A DNA stretch of 64,000 nucleotides. Origin: Symsagittifera roscoffensis (taxonomy: Eukaryota; Xenacoelomorpha; Acoela; Convolutidae). Made by a program: the position numbers and the translations under genes. Every line of letters starts with the position of its first letter. The first letter of the stretch is position 1. The DNA lies in assembly GCF_963678635.1 (NCBI RefSeq), contig NC_087062.1, forward strand, positions 22,433,789-22,497,788, in the 5' to 3' direction. This document shows positions 10,601 through 21,350 of this stretch, in pieces. The notes beneath the pieces are model-generated. The model ran no database searches and was not told the origin of the DNA. It saw only the letters and a program-made list of their open reading frames with translations.

Positions 10601-12869
10601 AAAAGAATTTTAACATGATATATCAAGCAAAAAAACAACAAGCACAAATATTACCACTCAACGAATAAGAATGGTGAAAAAACCGTAAATTTTAGTTGAG
10701 ACGATTCATCAAGAAGGGAAAGGGCCAATATGCACCCCTGCTTAACATTAACATGCATGTTTTGGCTAATTTTTTGAGCATGATATCTTTCCTCAAACAA
10801 CGAGCACGGATAACGGCGGGCCTCGTACATCCAACCTCAAGATTGAGAAGTGAAGATTCAAGTGCCACCGCTACCCAGAAGTGAACACAGCATCCATACG
10901 CTTTCGAGAAATCCACCACTCAGCGTAGAATCCATTGCCAGATATTCACTTTAAAAGTTCATTTTGGTGACTAAAATTGACTAAATGTCTGGAGAGGGTA
11001 TTTTTAAAATACTTTGATACATCTCTTCTGTAAGAAAAATCAGATAGCATTAAAACAAGGGAAGAAAAAGATATTATAAGAGAAGCGTTTTCCCAACAGT
11101 TTCAACTCATCCCTTCAAGTTTTCTATTCAATAACTGACAAGTGAAGCAAGACTAGTTTTTTATAATTTACAGGTCGCGGTGCCTTTATCATATATATAC
11201 TTTTGTCTGCAAAACTTTTTCTATATATAATCAATTAAAATGAAGTTTCCATCTACTTTAAATTGAGAAAAAAAAACCAGAAGCTTTGACTTCAGTGTTT
11301 TTTGGTCCATTTTATCATTAAGAGCAACTATATTTTGAACAACTTTTGTAATCAGAAGTTTTTTCTCTTGTAGATGTTTTTAGAGTCTGTAATATTTTTG
11401 GGTCAAATTAATTCTTTTTTGCTCGAGTAGTTTCTCCAAAGCTAATAAAATTTAACAGAAGACTAGAAGATTATAGCTGAATGGTTTGAAAAAGCTTTTT
11501 TGTCTGTCTCGATTGTTTCTTTCTACTTTTCGCAACTCAAAAACCTCTTTGATTAGACATATGGTGGTTAAACATATAAAGAAACATATAAAAAATGTTT
11601 TGGTCATTGTCTGAAAATCTTTACTTGAGTCCAAAACAGCCAAAAGTAAGAAAATTTTATTTTTCTGTTCACTCTAGTTGCAAAATTTTGTCCATGATGG
11701 GAAAGAGTTAACTTTTCAAAAGCTGCTTGCTAAATAAAGGTATCCGGTATCCAGTTGGAGAAACAGCACATAATCAGAATACTATGGCCTCAACATTTTT
11801 AAACGACCCTGAGGTCCTTAAAATTTTTTTTGGACTTCGGATCACGACGAGGGTTTATTTTGTAAACGCATCATTTTACCCCTGCCAGTTTTCTTCGAGA
11901 AGTTAAAATTGGGCGGCAAAATCACAACTCTACGTTTTAGTTTTTCCTCTTTCCCACAAAATGAGGGGCTGGTTGGAAAAAGAATCATTTTCAGTCACTA
12001 GAATTTTTCCGCGCCCGTCAAAAGTTATTGGATTTTTACTTAGATGATCTCATTGGATAAATTTTTCATCTTCCGCTCAGCAAGGCAACACTTTTGTTCT
12101 CACAATATTGTTAAATAACAAGATCATGTTATAACTGCCAGAAGTTAAAGGGCTAGCTAGCGCTTCGAGGTTCTGTTGATCCCTTTGCCTGCCTTTTCCG
12201 AATGCTTTTACGGTAAGTTTTTGATGATAAAAATTATATCGGCTCGGACTTTTTTGTTCCTTCTTTCTTTCATTTAAATAAAACTTTTTCAGAATTTTTT
12301 TCAGAAAAACTTAGAATTTTTTCCAAAAACCTGATTTTTTGATTTTTAGAATGATTTCAGAAGTTTTGCCACGTTTCCTGCGATTTCTTATTTTGATTTT
12401 CCTTAATAAAATACAACTATATTCAAAATTAGACGTACATCAATAACCAAAAAGTTTAGTTTTTGTTTTGCCCAAGATCTACAAGCTAGTTTCTTCATCT
12501 CAAATTAGAAATAAATTGCGGTTTTGTGAACTTATGGCTTATTCTAAAATGAATATTAGAAAAGCTGATTATTTTTCTGATGTTCAGGCAAATTTTTCTT
12601 CATCTCAGAAACATTTTTTATTGTCGGTTTTTGTCGGTTTTTCAAATAGGACTAGCCACTTTTGTAGCTTTCTAGTTAAAAAGTAGATAGAAATAAAGTT
12701 TTTTCTGACTGATAACTGCTAGATTTGTTTTTCGAATCGCTAGTCAAAAGACAAATTTGGAATAAACATCTCCAGCTTTAATTGCGCATTTTAGAAAATG
12801 GTTGTCAAAACTTCAGATTAGAAGCAAATTATCTCTAAAATTAAAAAAATCCTTATGCTAATATTTACT

Positions 12870-13080
12870 GGTTTTGAGGGGGAAGGGCGCACCAGAAAAA
12901 CGCAAATCTTAAGTCAAAATTTTCTTAAAATTGACAAAAACTGATTAAGAAACTGCAGAAAAATTTGGTCAAAATAAGGTCTTCGTAGTGATTTGGGAGA
13001 GCTCAGAAAATCAAGTTGTGGTCGACAACAATTTTGAATTTTTTGACAAAACATTTCTCATTGGATTGCATTTTGTTCGT
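12870..13080. repeat. Diverged copy of small element related to 46487-46845
   Basis: GAGGGGGAAGGGCGCACC followed by AAATTTGGT, AAATAAGGTCTTCGTAGTGA and TTGGGAGAGCTCAGAAAATC parallels the central and right parts of the element at 46487-46845. It ends shortly before the start of the mucin-like gene and may overlap its promoter region. Confidence 0.45.
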
Positions 13081-13156
13081 TTTGTGACATACCTAAATTT
13101 ATCTCAGAAAACCTTATCGTAAAACATTTAGAGAATGGACTGAAAAATAACAGCTG

Positions 13157-14410
13157 ATGGATTCATTCGATACTTGTTTAGAAAAAAGAATGGTCAGAAA
13201 AATTGCGCCACTGTGTTTGACTATCGCTGCACTTTTAATTTCAAATGCCGACTGCTATCGCTCTATATGGTGCAATTCAGATTGGGATTGCAGAGGTGAA
13301 ACATACTGCGAGTATGCTGTCGACAAGTGTCTGCAAATCGTAAGATGTAATTCACACGAAGACTGTCCGAAGGGTAACTTCTGCGCTTATGTTTTTGGAC
13401 ACTGTATGGTGGGTATTCCGAACCGGCCAGTATCAAAGCCGACGACTACTGAGCCCGCTTCAGACACGACTGAATACCCGGCTTACGAGCCCGCTGAATA
13501 CCCGACCGAACACCCGACTGCAGAAGCCACTGTAACTACGACAGAAGAACCCACTGATCACACGACTGAAGAGCTCGTTGATAACACCACCGAAGAACCC
13601 ACTACGACCGAAGAACCCGCTGATCATACGAATGAAGAACGCGCTGATCAGACAACCGAAGAACCCACTAAGACCGAAGAACCCGCTGGTCATACGACCA
13701 CAAAACCCGCTGTTCACACGACTGAAGAAACCGCTGATCACACCACCGAAGAACCCACTACGACCGAAGACCCCGCTGATGAGACGGCCGAAGAACCCAC
13801 TACGACTGAAGAGACCACTGATCACACCACCGAAGAACCCACTACGACTGAAGAACCCGCTGATCAGACGACCGAAGAGCCCACTACAACCGAAGAACCC
13901 GCTGATCACACCACCGAAGAACCCACTACGACCAAAGACCCCGCTGATCAGACGACCGAAGAACCCACTACGACTGAAGAACCCGCTGATCACACCACCG
14001 AAGAACCCACTACGACCGAAGAACCCGCTGATCACACCACCAAAGAACCCACTACCAGCCTGGTCTGCTACAGTGATAATCATTGTTCAAAAGACTTGAT
14101 GTGCAATTTGGACATTAAAGAGTGTGTTGAAGTTGTTCACTGTGAAACTTATCACGACTGCCCTCCCGGTAACTTTTGTCCCTCGGTTTCAAAAATCTGT
14201 ATACCTTTCGGCGATGACACTGTGCTGCCGGAGCCAACAAACCCAGACGAGCCTCTTGCATGCAAATGGGACTTCAATTGTCCAAAAGGCTTTTACTGCG
14301 ATTTGCGCGTCGCTCAATGTACGAAAATTAACAAATGCGAAAGCAGTCTCGACTGTGAAGATGACGAATTCTGCAACTCGTATCTTAAGATTTGCTTGTC
14401 ATTAAATTAA
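13157..14410 (+). CDS. Secreted mucin-like protein with three eight-cysteine modules
   Basis: 417 residues, uninterrupted. A hydrophobic signal peptide lies at about residues 12-33 (MVRKIAPLCLTIAALLISNA); translation may start at Met1 or Met12. Module 1 spans C39-C83, module 2 C304-C348 and module 3 C369-C413. All three have identical spacing: C-x5-C-x5-C-x6-C-x5-C-x5-C-x5-C-x6-C. Between modules 1 and 2 lies a Thr/Glu/Pro-rich region (about 94-301) of near-perfect 14-residue repeats of the type TTEEPTTTEEPADH, a probable mucin-type O-glycosylation domain. The protein is expected to be secreted, as matrix, mucus or shell/house-like material. The same module occurs in the small secreted protein at 50999-51367. 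No enzyme domain is present. The cysteine module resembles other short disulfide repeats, but I cannot name a family with certainty. Confidence 0.85.
   Translation: MDSFDTCLEKRMVRKIAPLCLTIAALLISNADCYRSIWCNSDWDCRGETYCEYAVDKCLQIVRCNSHEDCPKGNFCAYVFGHCMVGIPNRPVSKPTTTEPASDTTEYPAYEPAEYPTEHPTAEATVTTTEEPTDHTTEELVDNTTEEPTTTEEPADHTNEERADQTTEEPTKTEEPAGHTTTKPAVHTTEETADHTTEEPTTTEDPADETAEEPTTTEETTDHTTEEPTTTEEPADQTTEEPTTTEEPADHTTEEPTTTKDPADQTTEEPTTTEEPADHTTEEPTTTEEPADHTTKEPTTSLVCYSDNHCSKDLMCNLDIKECVEVVHCETYHDCPPGNFCPSVSKICIPFGDDTVLPEPTNPDEPLACKWDFNCPKGFYCDLRVAQCTKINKCESSLDCEDDEFCNSYLKICLSLN
13540..14056 (+). repeat. 42-bp coding minisatellite in the mucin-like gene
   Basis: The Thr/Glu/Pro domain is built from 42-bp units coding for 14 residues, with alternation of His and Gln at one position (PADH or PADQ). 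The units stay in frame throughout. The array also keeps long open frames on the reverse strand and in the +2 frame, which explains the apparent overlapping ORFs there. Copy number is likely to vary between individuals. Confidence 0.8.
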
Positions 14411-14580
14411 CTTGCTACATACGACGCGCTCAGAGTTTGCTTAGAAGAACTGTAAGTCTGCAATATGACTTAAGTGGTAGAAGGGCAATCAATGTACTAT
14501 CAACAGTATGTTTTGAATTTTGACATAGTGGACTTGAATTAACATGATTTCAGAGCGCTAGTAAGCAAAATTTTGAAACA

Positions 14581-14632
14581 ACAGATACATTTTTAAAATA
14601 ATAATGCATTATTATTTTAAAAATGTATCTGT
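14581..14632. repeat. Perfect 52-bp palindrome
   Basis: Two 26-base arms, the left beginning ACAGATACATTTTTAAAA, meet without a spacer at TGCA (14605-14608). Every base pairs, and the match stops at both outer ends. It lies about 170 bp downstream of the stop codon of the mucin-like gene. It could form a cruciform, or a hairpin if transcribed. Confidence 0.9.
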
Positions 14633-14649
14633 CAAACCGTTCTCAAATC

Positions 14650-14780
14650 AAGCAATATTTTTTTCGATGTCTTGACCAAAAACAATGTGGGCGACTTTTT
14701 TTAAATGCTTTTTTCGATATCTTGACCAAAAACAATGTGAGCGACTTTTTTCAAATGACTTTTTTCAATGTGAGCAAAAT
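14650..14780. repeat. Short tandem repeat TTTTTTCGATxTCTTGACCAAAAACAATGTG
   Basis: The phrase TCTTGACCAAAAACAATGTG followed by GCGACTTTTTT occurs twice at a spacing of about 50 bp (near 14671 and 14721), with a third partial unit (TTTTTTCAATGTGAGC) near 14760. It bridges the palindrome and the GAGCGG inverted repeat array. Confidence 0.6.
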
Positions 14781-14800
14781 AACCACTGGAAAATATGTAA

Positions 14801-15350
14801 GGTTTGAGCGGTTTTTTTAGATAATTACGCTCAAAATCTTGCTTCAAAATGAGCGGTTTTTGAACGGTTTATCTAAAAAAACCGCGCACGATTTGAACGG
14901 TTTGAGCGGTTTTTTTAGACAATTACGCTCAAAATCTTGCTTCAAAATGAGCGGTTTTTGAACGGTTTATCTAAAAAAACCGCTCAAAAATCGCGCAAGA
15001 TTTGAGCGGTTTGAGCGGTTTTTTTAGACAATTACGCTCAAAATCTTGCTTCAAAATGAGCGGTTTGAGCGGTTTTTGAACGGTTTATCTAAAAAAAACC
15101 GCTCAAAAACCGCGCAAGCTTTGAACGGTTTTGAGCGGTTTATCTAAAAAAACCGCTCAAAAACCGCGCAAGATTTGAGCGGTTTTTGAGCGGTTTTTTT
15201 TAGATAAACCGCTCAAAACCGTTCAAATCTTGCGCGGTTTTTGAGCGGTTTTTTTAGATAAATCGTTCAAAAACCGCTCAAACCGCTCATTTTGAAGCAA
15301 GATTTTGAGCGTAATTGTCTAAAAAAACTACTCAAACCGCTCAAATCTTG
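14801..15350. repeat. Compound inverted repeat built on GAGCGG/CCGCTC
   Basis: Three direct units of about 90-115 bp (starting near 14802, 14910 and 15000) each carry TTTGAGCGGTTTTTTTAGA, then CGCTCAAAATCTTGCTTC and AAAACCGC. From about 15190 the same phrases return in reverse complement as far as 15350. GAGCGG or its complement occurs more than 15 times. The whole block can fold into long hairpins. No coding function is seen. Confidence 0.8.
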
Positions 15351-16169
15351 CTTCAAATTAGGTGAAAAATCTCGACTCGGGTGATAAAAATCGTTACAAA
15401 ATGTTTTCATATCAGAGATTATTCAATACTCATTGGTCAACTTACATAATTCTGATATGCAAGGACATCAACAGCCCGAGAGGCCTTTTCAAGTGATGCT
15501 TTAATTAAGCAGTACAATTTCTCAGAAGTGCTATGAAGTTTCAACTGTAACGTAATATTACTTGTCCAAACCTACAATTTGCAGACAAAAAAAGATCTAT
15601 CATTTCTTAATTAATTGCGATGTATCAATGTCGCAAATCATGAAAAAAAAAGAAAGAGCTAATATTAAAATTGCTGACTGTATCAGCAAAATCTGAAAAA
15701 AAATCATAAAATTGAATAATTTTCTAGTCTGCACAGATTTTCATCTAGGATTTTTAGTAGTAAAACTTTTCGTTGATCTGTTTTTTTACTCATGTCGGTT
15801 TCAATATATCAATGTCTGAGTCTCAAATCGAATTTTTTTGGAATGCAGTTTTTACGTATGTTTACGTCAAAGCTTACTAAAGTTTTGATTAGCTCGTTTA
15901 TATGCAATTCTTCCGCAGAGAATAGCTTGTACGTTTCTTTAAAATCTGTTCCAGAGTGATATCTTCGTTTTGTAAAAAAAAAATCAGAATTTGGTTTTGT
16001 TTCATTTCAAGTTTTTCTACTGATGTTTTACTAGCTATGTCGTACACTTTGTTGCAGCATTGGCTGAAAGCTAGTAAAATTAGTTGTGCTGTTGTTAGTA
16101 CGTCACATAATTGGTAGAACAATCCAGAAAAAAATGTTCATAAGAAATTTGAATTTTATTTTTGCGTTC
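15351..16169. other. Intergenic, nothing recognised
   Basis: AT-rich, no gene or repeat recognised apart from simple A/T runs. Confidence 0.4.
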
Positions 16170-18170
16170 AAGTGAATCCCCAAAGAATAAGTGTGCAGGC
16201 TTTTTTTAACATCATCGGTTCTCTTTTTTTAATGTATATTTTTACGATTTTTTTGTTTTTAAAATTTAAAGCTATTGTTTTGTCAAGGTTCAGAGCTAGC
16301 TTATTGATTTTCAACCAAAGTAAAATTTTCGATCAATCCTCAAGGTGTTCATGAAGCGTTATTTTTGGTGTATCATCGGCGTATAAATATATGTTCAAAG
16401 AATTTGTAATTGATGGTCAATCATTTATCATTAAAGTTAACAGTAGTTGCCCGAATACAGACCCCTGTCGAGCTTCACAGTGAATAGTTTTCAATCAAAA
16501 AATTTTTCGAGCCTATTTTCACAACTTGTGATTTAATTGTCAAATATGATTTCAACAAGGCTTGAATGGGCATTTGTAGTCCGCAATTTTAGATTGTTTT
16601 ATATCCATGGAAGTTGCGTGTGTTACAATGTGGTTCAGTTCCCAATCATTTCGGTTTTCTTCCTTAAAATTTATGAAATCATCTCTTATTGACAATTTAG
16701 GTCTGAACCAGAATTGGTTTTTGGTAAAAACACCATATTTATCTAAGAAATCCATTGAGCTTTTGTGCTGAAAAAACCGGTAAAAGAGATAATGGCTTAA
16801 GGTTATCTAGATTTTTGATGGTTCCTTCCACTTTTATGTATTGATTCTACTATGGTTCTTTAGGAAAGTGTGGAAACACTTTTTTTTGAACGTTATTTGA
16901 TTAATTCTGTCAGAGTTTTAATTGCTGCCATTTCTATACTTCTTTTGTCAAAAGTTTTTGATCAAAAACTATCACAAATTTATTTATTATGAAAGTTACG
17001 GAAACTCAAAAATGTTTATTTTTTTGCTTGCTTCCCGAAGACAAAAACTGCAAGGAAATCTCTTCTAATCTGATGAGTTTTTGTGAGATTGTTTAACTTT
17101 CTCAGCTTATTGATATCCTATATTAGCTAGAATTTTATTGAAATTTTCGGTTTCCTCTTACTTAAAACCAATTTTTTGGCTTTACCTCATAATTCTTTTG
17201 AAGTATTGAAAAAAACTCTTGAGTTTTGCTTTAATTTTCAAATTTAACTTATAAAAAAATTTTCTTTATGACAATCAGTTTTTGTACTGCATTTGGATTT
17301 CTTATGTGATCTGAATTGCATCCTTTTTGTCTTTTTTTAGCCATTTCTTCAATTTCTTTTTCTGAATAGAATTTTTGTTTTGTTAATAATTATAGTTGGA
17401 AAAAAATAGTTCAAGATTGTTGTAAATATCTGATGAAAGAAATGAAAAGACTAGTCTCAACCTAAATATATAATTTCTTCTTCGTGGTTTTGTAACTCCA
17501 TTAAATTTTCAAAACTCTTTTTTTACAATTTCTCCTGTCTTCTAACGTGTTCCAAACTCTGTATTCTTTTTCTTGGAAAATTCATCAGAGAACTTGCTTC
17601 ATGTTTTTTTAGGTACGTAGCTACTGCTGAACGGCCTCAATGTATCCGATAACAGCTCGAGTAGACTTCATCTATTTTTTTTTCTGCGAGGAATTGTTTG
17701 GCGAGTTGATACTAATTTGCTTAAATTAAAAGAACTCAGACAATCCTCGCATGCATTGTTAGGTTGATATGTTGAGTAGTCAAGATTGAAATCTCCAAAA
17801 AAGTCTGTTCATCATTAGCTCCGACATCCATTCCATCCAACTTATTTTCCAAGCTCTTCATTTAATCAATCAGTTTCAAGCCTTGGTTTAAATCAACCAC
17901 TGAAAAAACTTATCTGGTTTTCTTAAGTGATTTCAAATATCAAAACTTAATACTTATCGACGTATAACCACTGATGCGCTGAGATTTAGTGCCATTAAAA
18001 ACAAAAATGATACCTCTCCCACCTCTCGTGTCTCCTCTTTGACTTTCTAAATGATGGTAACGTCGTAAATTGGAGCATTCTCTGTTCAAATCCATTTGAA
18101 ACCATGTTTCTGTTAGTGCAATAACAATTGGTTCGCAATCTAAATTACTCAGATAAAGCTAAAGCTGGTC
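16170..18170 (-). pseudogene. Relic of a Jockey/CR1-type non-LTR retrotransposon (endonuclease + reverse transcriptase)
   Basis: Minus-strand translation, with several frame changes and stops, shows both hallmark domains in the right order. Endonuclease: IVIALTETWF (codons for TETWF at 18099-18113), GGRGIIFVFNG, and FFGDFNLDY with the GDFN box at 17785-17796. Reverse transcriptase: NLKPLSLLPVFS at 16769-16804, FTKNQFWFRPKLS near 16710, RQGSVFGQ at 16447-16470, and the catalytic LYADDT box with YADD at 16372-16383, followed by WLKINKLALNLDKT. This layout is that of ORF2 in APE-type LINEs. It is inactive. Only the stretch 16552-16755 appears as a continuous reading frame, so the element is easily missed. 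Confidence 0.8.
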
Positions 18171-19147
18171 GATGTTTTTTCTTCAATGATCTGAAATAGT
18201 TTTCATCCTTTTTAGTAAAAGCATCTGCTTGTGACCAGATACGATGTTCAGCTTAGGCCCACTAGGTTCATGAAATATTACAATTCATACCACATAAGAC
18301 TCATTAAACCTCAATCTATTTTGATGTAACATTTTAAAAATTTTGATTGTTTCAATTTTTTCTTATTGTCGCTATAATTTAACACTGATTTTTTTTTCAA
18401 TCAAAACAAGAAGAGGAAGAAAACAGCGACTATGGACTCCTGTCTTCTTTTATAAACAAGGATAAAAATTTTTTCAGTTTTTTTATATATGTTGTGTCAG
18501 CGTATCATGTTTGTTTTTGGCAAATGAAGATTCGTACAATCTTAGCTTCTTCGCGGATATCGTAAGGTTTTCATACATTCTCCAATAGTATACATGCATC
18601 TTGAATTTTGTTTTCATTTTTGATATAGAAAAAGTTTAAAAAAGAAACAATGATTTTTTCAAGCACTGTTTTACAACAAATGTCTGAAACTGAGTTTATG
18701 AAGATGAGAGATTTCTCAAAATTTGAAAACTTTTTATCATTTTTTTCATTAAATCTCAATTTTAGGTTCTTTCTGAGGCTCACTGTGGTTATCACAAGTC
18801 TGTTTCAAGTCTGGGAGTTAAAGAACGTCCCCCCTAAATTGCTGAATTGCTACTGATTTTATGTTGTTGCTTCTAATTTTTTTAGAAGCTTGAAGCGTTT
18901 ATTTTTTGGTAAAATTTTAAGCCAAATAATGCACATTTTTCAACCAGTTGGATTCATTTAATTATGAACTACAGTGTTGGAGTAAGAAACTGTTGAAGAA
19001 GATTTTTGTTTCCTATTATACAACAATCTGAGGCCAGATATGTGAGAAAAATGAATAACAATTTATTTAATTCGAAAAAATGCTTTCCGTTTTTGCCTTA
19101 GGCTTGCTTTTTAATCAGAATTTAAATTTTAAAAAAATTGTTATCCC
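18171..19147. other. Intergenic, nothing recognised
   Basis: AT-rich, no coding signal. The last five bases (ATCCC, 19143-19147) form the left half of the target site duplication of the following LTR element. Confidence 0.4.
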
Positions 19148-19452
19148 TGTGAATTCTCGAGGATACTAGTTTAAACAAGACTCAATTCTCCTTGTTTAAT
19201 CATTAATAAGAATGTAAATAGATAGATAAGGTAAGTTATATAAATAATGTCATGACATAATTCTAAGGTTCAACTTAAATCTTTCATAAATTGAGACAGA
19301 GTGAGTGAGAGCACTTGATGATAAATAGAGAAAGGATTGGCAGGTCGGTAGCGACCTTGATAACCAATAGGCGAGATTAGCACGAATAACTAGCACAGAT
19401 AGTAATACAATAATGACGTCATAACAATACTGTTAAACTACGCCACACCACA
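19148..19452 (-). mobile_element. Left (3') LTR of element 2
   Basis: Begins TGTGAATTCTCGAGG and ends CGCCACACCACA on the plus strand, so on the element's strand it starts TGTGGTGTGG and ends TTCACA. It is adjacent to the polypurine tract at 19453-19463. It contains the palindrome ATGACGTCAT near 19410, matching a CRE-type TGACGTCA site. Confidence 0.92.
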
Positions 19453-19463
19453 TTTCCCCCTCT
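19453..19463 (-). other. Polypurine tract of element 2
   Basis: On the minus strand AGAGGGGGAAA immediately precedes the 3' LTR start TGTGGTGTGG. This is the expected position and composition for a plus-strand primer. Confidence 0.75.
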
Positions 19464-19571
19464 AGGGAAAAATCAAATGAACACTTGAATTTCTTTAAAT
19501 TAAAATTGACTAAATATGCCCCCACAGCCGTTTAGCAAACTTCTAGTAACCTATGAAACACTTATAAAAGT

Positions 19572-20346
19572 TTACAAAATTGATTGACGTAACTTGAGGA
19601 GATATACAAAATGTTTTGAAGAATTAACGAGTTTGAATGAACGGAGAGTTTTATCTGTCTGAGCGACGCAATGGATGGTCGGATGAGCTCCTTTTTGGAA
19701 AAAAGCGCGTGAATTTCCTACAAAATCTTCGGATTCATCGGGAAGAACAACCCGAGACTGCCCCGCTTGACCCACTAGATCTGGATTAGCCACGACAAAA
19801 CGAATTTTCTTGTCCGACGAAACAGGAGTTGACGGGGAATTAGACGTGGATTGAGTTTGAATGACATTCACGGAATGCCTGATGGGACTGCCGTAAAAGG
19901 TTGTTTGTTTTTTTTCGGCGCGAAGATGTACGAGACGAATTTGATGATGACGAAATATTTCCGTCCGGTTCGGAAATTACGCTGGAACCATCCCGGGTGG
20001 GGAGACCCAATGCTGCCAAACTTGACGATGTACACTCTTGGAGCTTCGGGGCCAAAGACTAATCGGCGGAAGAAATAGGAATTAGATCTGGACATAATGG
20101 AGCGTTGACTGTAGTTGGTGATTTCGGCTTGACACTGATTAGAACCTCCATTCCTTGGTTTCCAGAAGCGGATGAAGAAGCCGTTAAGTCTACTACTGGA
20201 ATAGATTGTTGGGGAAAGGGAATAGCCTGAACTCCTGGAGCCTCCGATACTAAAGTTTGCTTTAAATTGGTCGAGGCAGTTTGGCCGCGAGATGGTGTTG
20301 ATGAAGATGGCAAAGACGGAAATTTAGGGCGAGCAGGTACGGCCAC
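19572..20346 (-). pseudogene. Ser/Pro-rich C-terminal tail of element 2 in fragments
   Basis: Minus-strand pieces at 20346-20059, 20055-19840 and 19871-19572 are rich in Ser, Pro and Thr (SLPSSSTPSRGQTAS, then ISSSSNSSRTSSRRKK). The first two are in the same frame separated by a stop; the third is in another frame. No env-like signal peptide or membrane segment is seen. It is probably a low-complexity tail of pol and not a separate gene. Confidence 0.5.
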
Positions 20347-20357
20347 AGTTTTGGCCG

Positions 20358-21350
20358 TTATTCGTTGGCGTGTGCTTGGCTGTTTGAGAGGCCGATTGTC
20401 TTCTGACGACGATGGCGAAGATTGCGATGGCGAAGATGGCCTTTTTGCCCCTTCTTGACAGACGTTGTTTGTTTGCTTGAAAAGCTTGGATCAGTTGATT
20501 TGAGACGTACCGCCAAGTGATTTCTACGACTCACTTTTCCCTTGTCGGAAATAAATGTGGACCCAGTAGTCTGCACAATTTTGCCCTTAAAAGGTTTGAA
20601 AAGTTCTCGACCAGACTTCCTATTTAGAAATTTCCTAAATATTTCGACCTTATTTGGTTCATTCAACACTAAGTAATCCAAATTACGTTTAGGAATTGAC
20701 GGACGAATTTGATCCGTTGTCATCTGGTTCCTAAATCTGAGTGTCCCAGCAGACAAGTTGGAGCGAAGGGTGGCAGCAAGAACTTGATTTCGTTCAGTCA
20801 GTGTCTTCAGAGCTTTGACCCCCTCATGATGCGACAAGGACTTCTTCAACGTCAGCCACTGATTAGCGGATCGGGCCAGGCTTTCAAGCGCGCGATAGTG
20901 GGGTGTATCCGAAACTGACTCCGTAGGCCCCCCAAAGTAGGGTGACACCGTCGGGCTTGACTGCCCCTTCTTGACCAGTTTTATCCTTGGTCGGCTGTCA
21001 CACTGCTCCCGACACTGTTCAGGTGTTAGTAGATCCCGTTCCAATTGTTGGTTATCTAAATTAACGCCCGTAGACAAACGCTCAGTCGCAATAGATAGCT
21101 CCGTATTCGAAGGACGGCCAAAATGAAGCTCAAAAGGTGAAACCCCGGTAACAGATTTTTTTGTAATCCGAATATCTTCAATAATATTTCTAAGTGTATC
21201 TTGAACATTTGAAAAATCCGAACTTAGACGCGATGCGCCCAAACGACGTTTAATAGTTTGGATCGACCGTTCCACTAGGCCACAACCACGATGATCCCCC
21301 ACCGGGCAGAAATGTTGGGCAATATTTTTATCTTTGCAAAAGGCCTGCAC
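20358..21350 (-). pseudogene. Integrase second half and polyprotein tail, element 2
   Basis: 330 codons; first codon GTG. The third catalytic residue lies in GDHRGCGLVERSIQTIKRRL (Glu27 of this frame). ITKKSVTGVSPFELHFGRPS follows, the post-core block of gypsy integrases. The rest is a basic tail. Near 20450 the Ser/Pro-rich continuation moves to another frame. Confidence 0.85.

Larger units (their letters stand above)
9731..13156. other. Intergenic region without recognisable genes
   Basis: AT-rich with frequent stops. It contains one copy of the CTGTGC/GCACAG hairpin repeat (9831-9880), a diverged copy of the 559-bp repeat of the Ig-gene intron (about 10230-10600) and a diverged copy of a small non-autonomous element (about 12870-13080). 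Short open frames here have no coding character. Confidence 0.5.

Noticed and set aside
13460-14083. 207-codon minus-strand ORF rich in Gly/Phe over the mucin-like gene
   Set aside because: It is the complement of the 42-bp coding repeat, which has no stops in several frames. The plus-strand protein has a signal peptide and cysteine modules on both sides.
13578-14099. 173-codon Pro/Lys-rich plus-strand ORF
   Set aside because: Another frame of the same minisatellite, ending with the repeat.
14801-15350. CRISPR-like array
   Set aside because: Units are inverted and of unequal spacing, without unique spacers, in a eukaryotic context.
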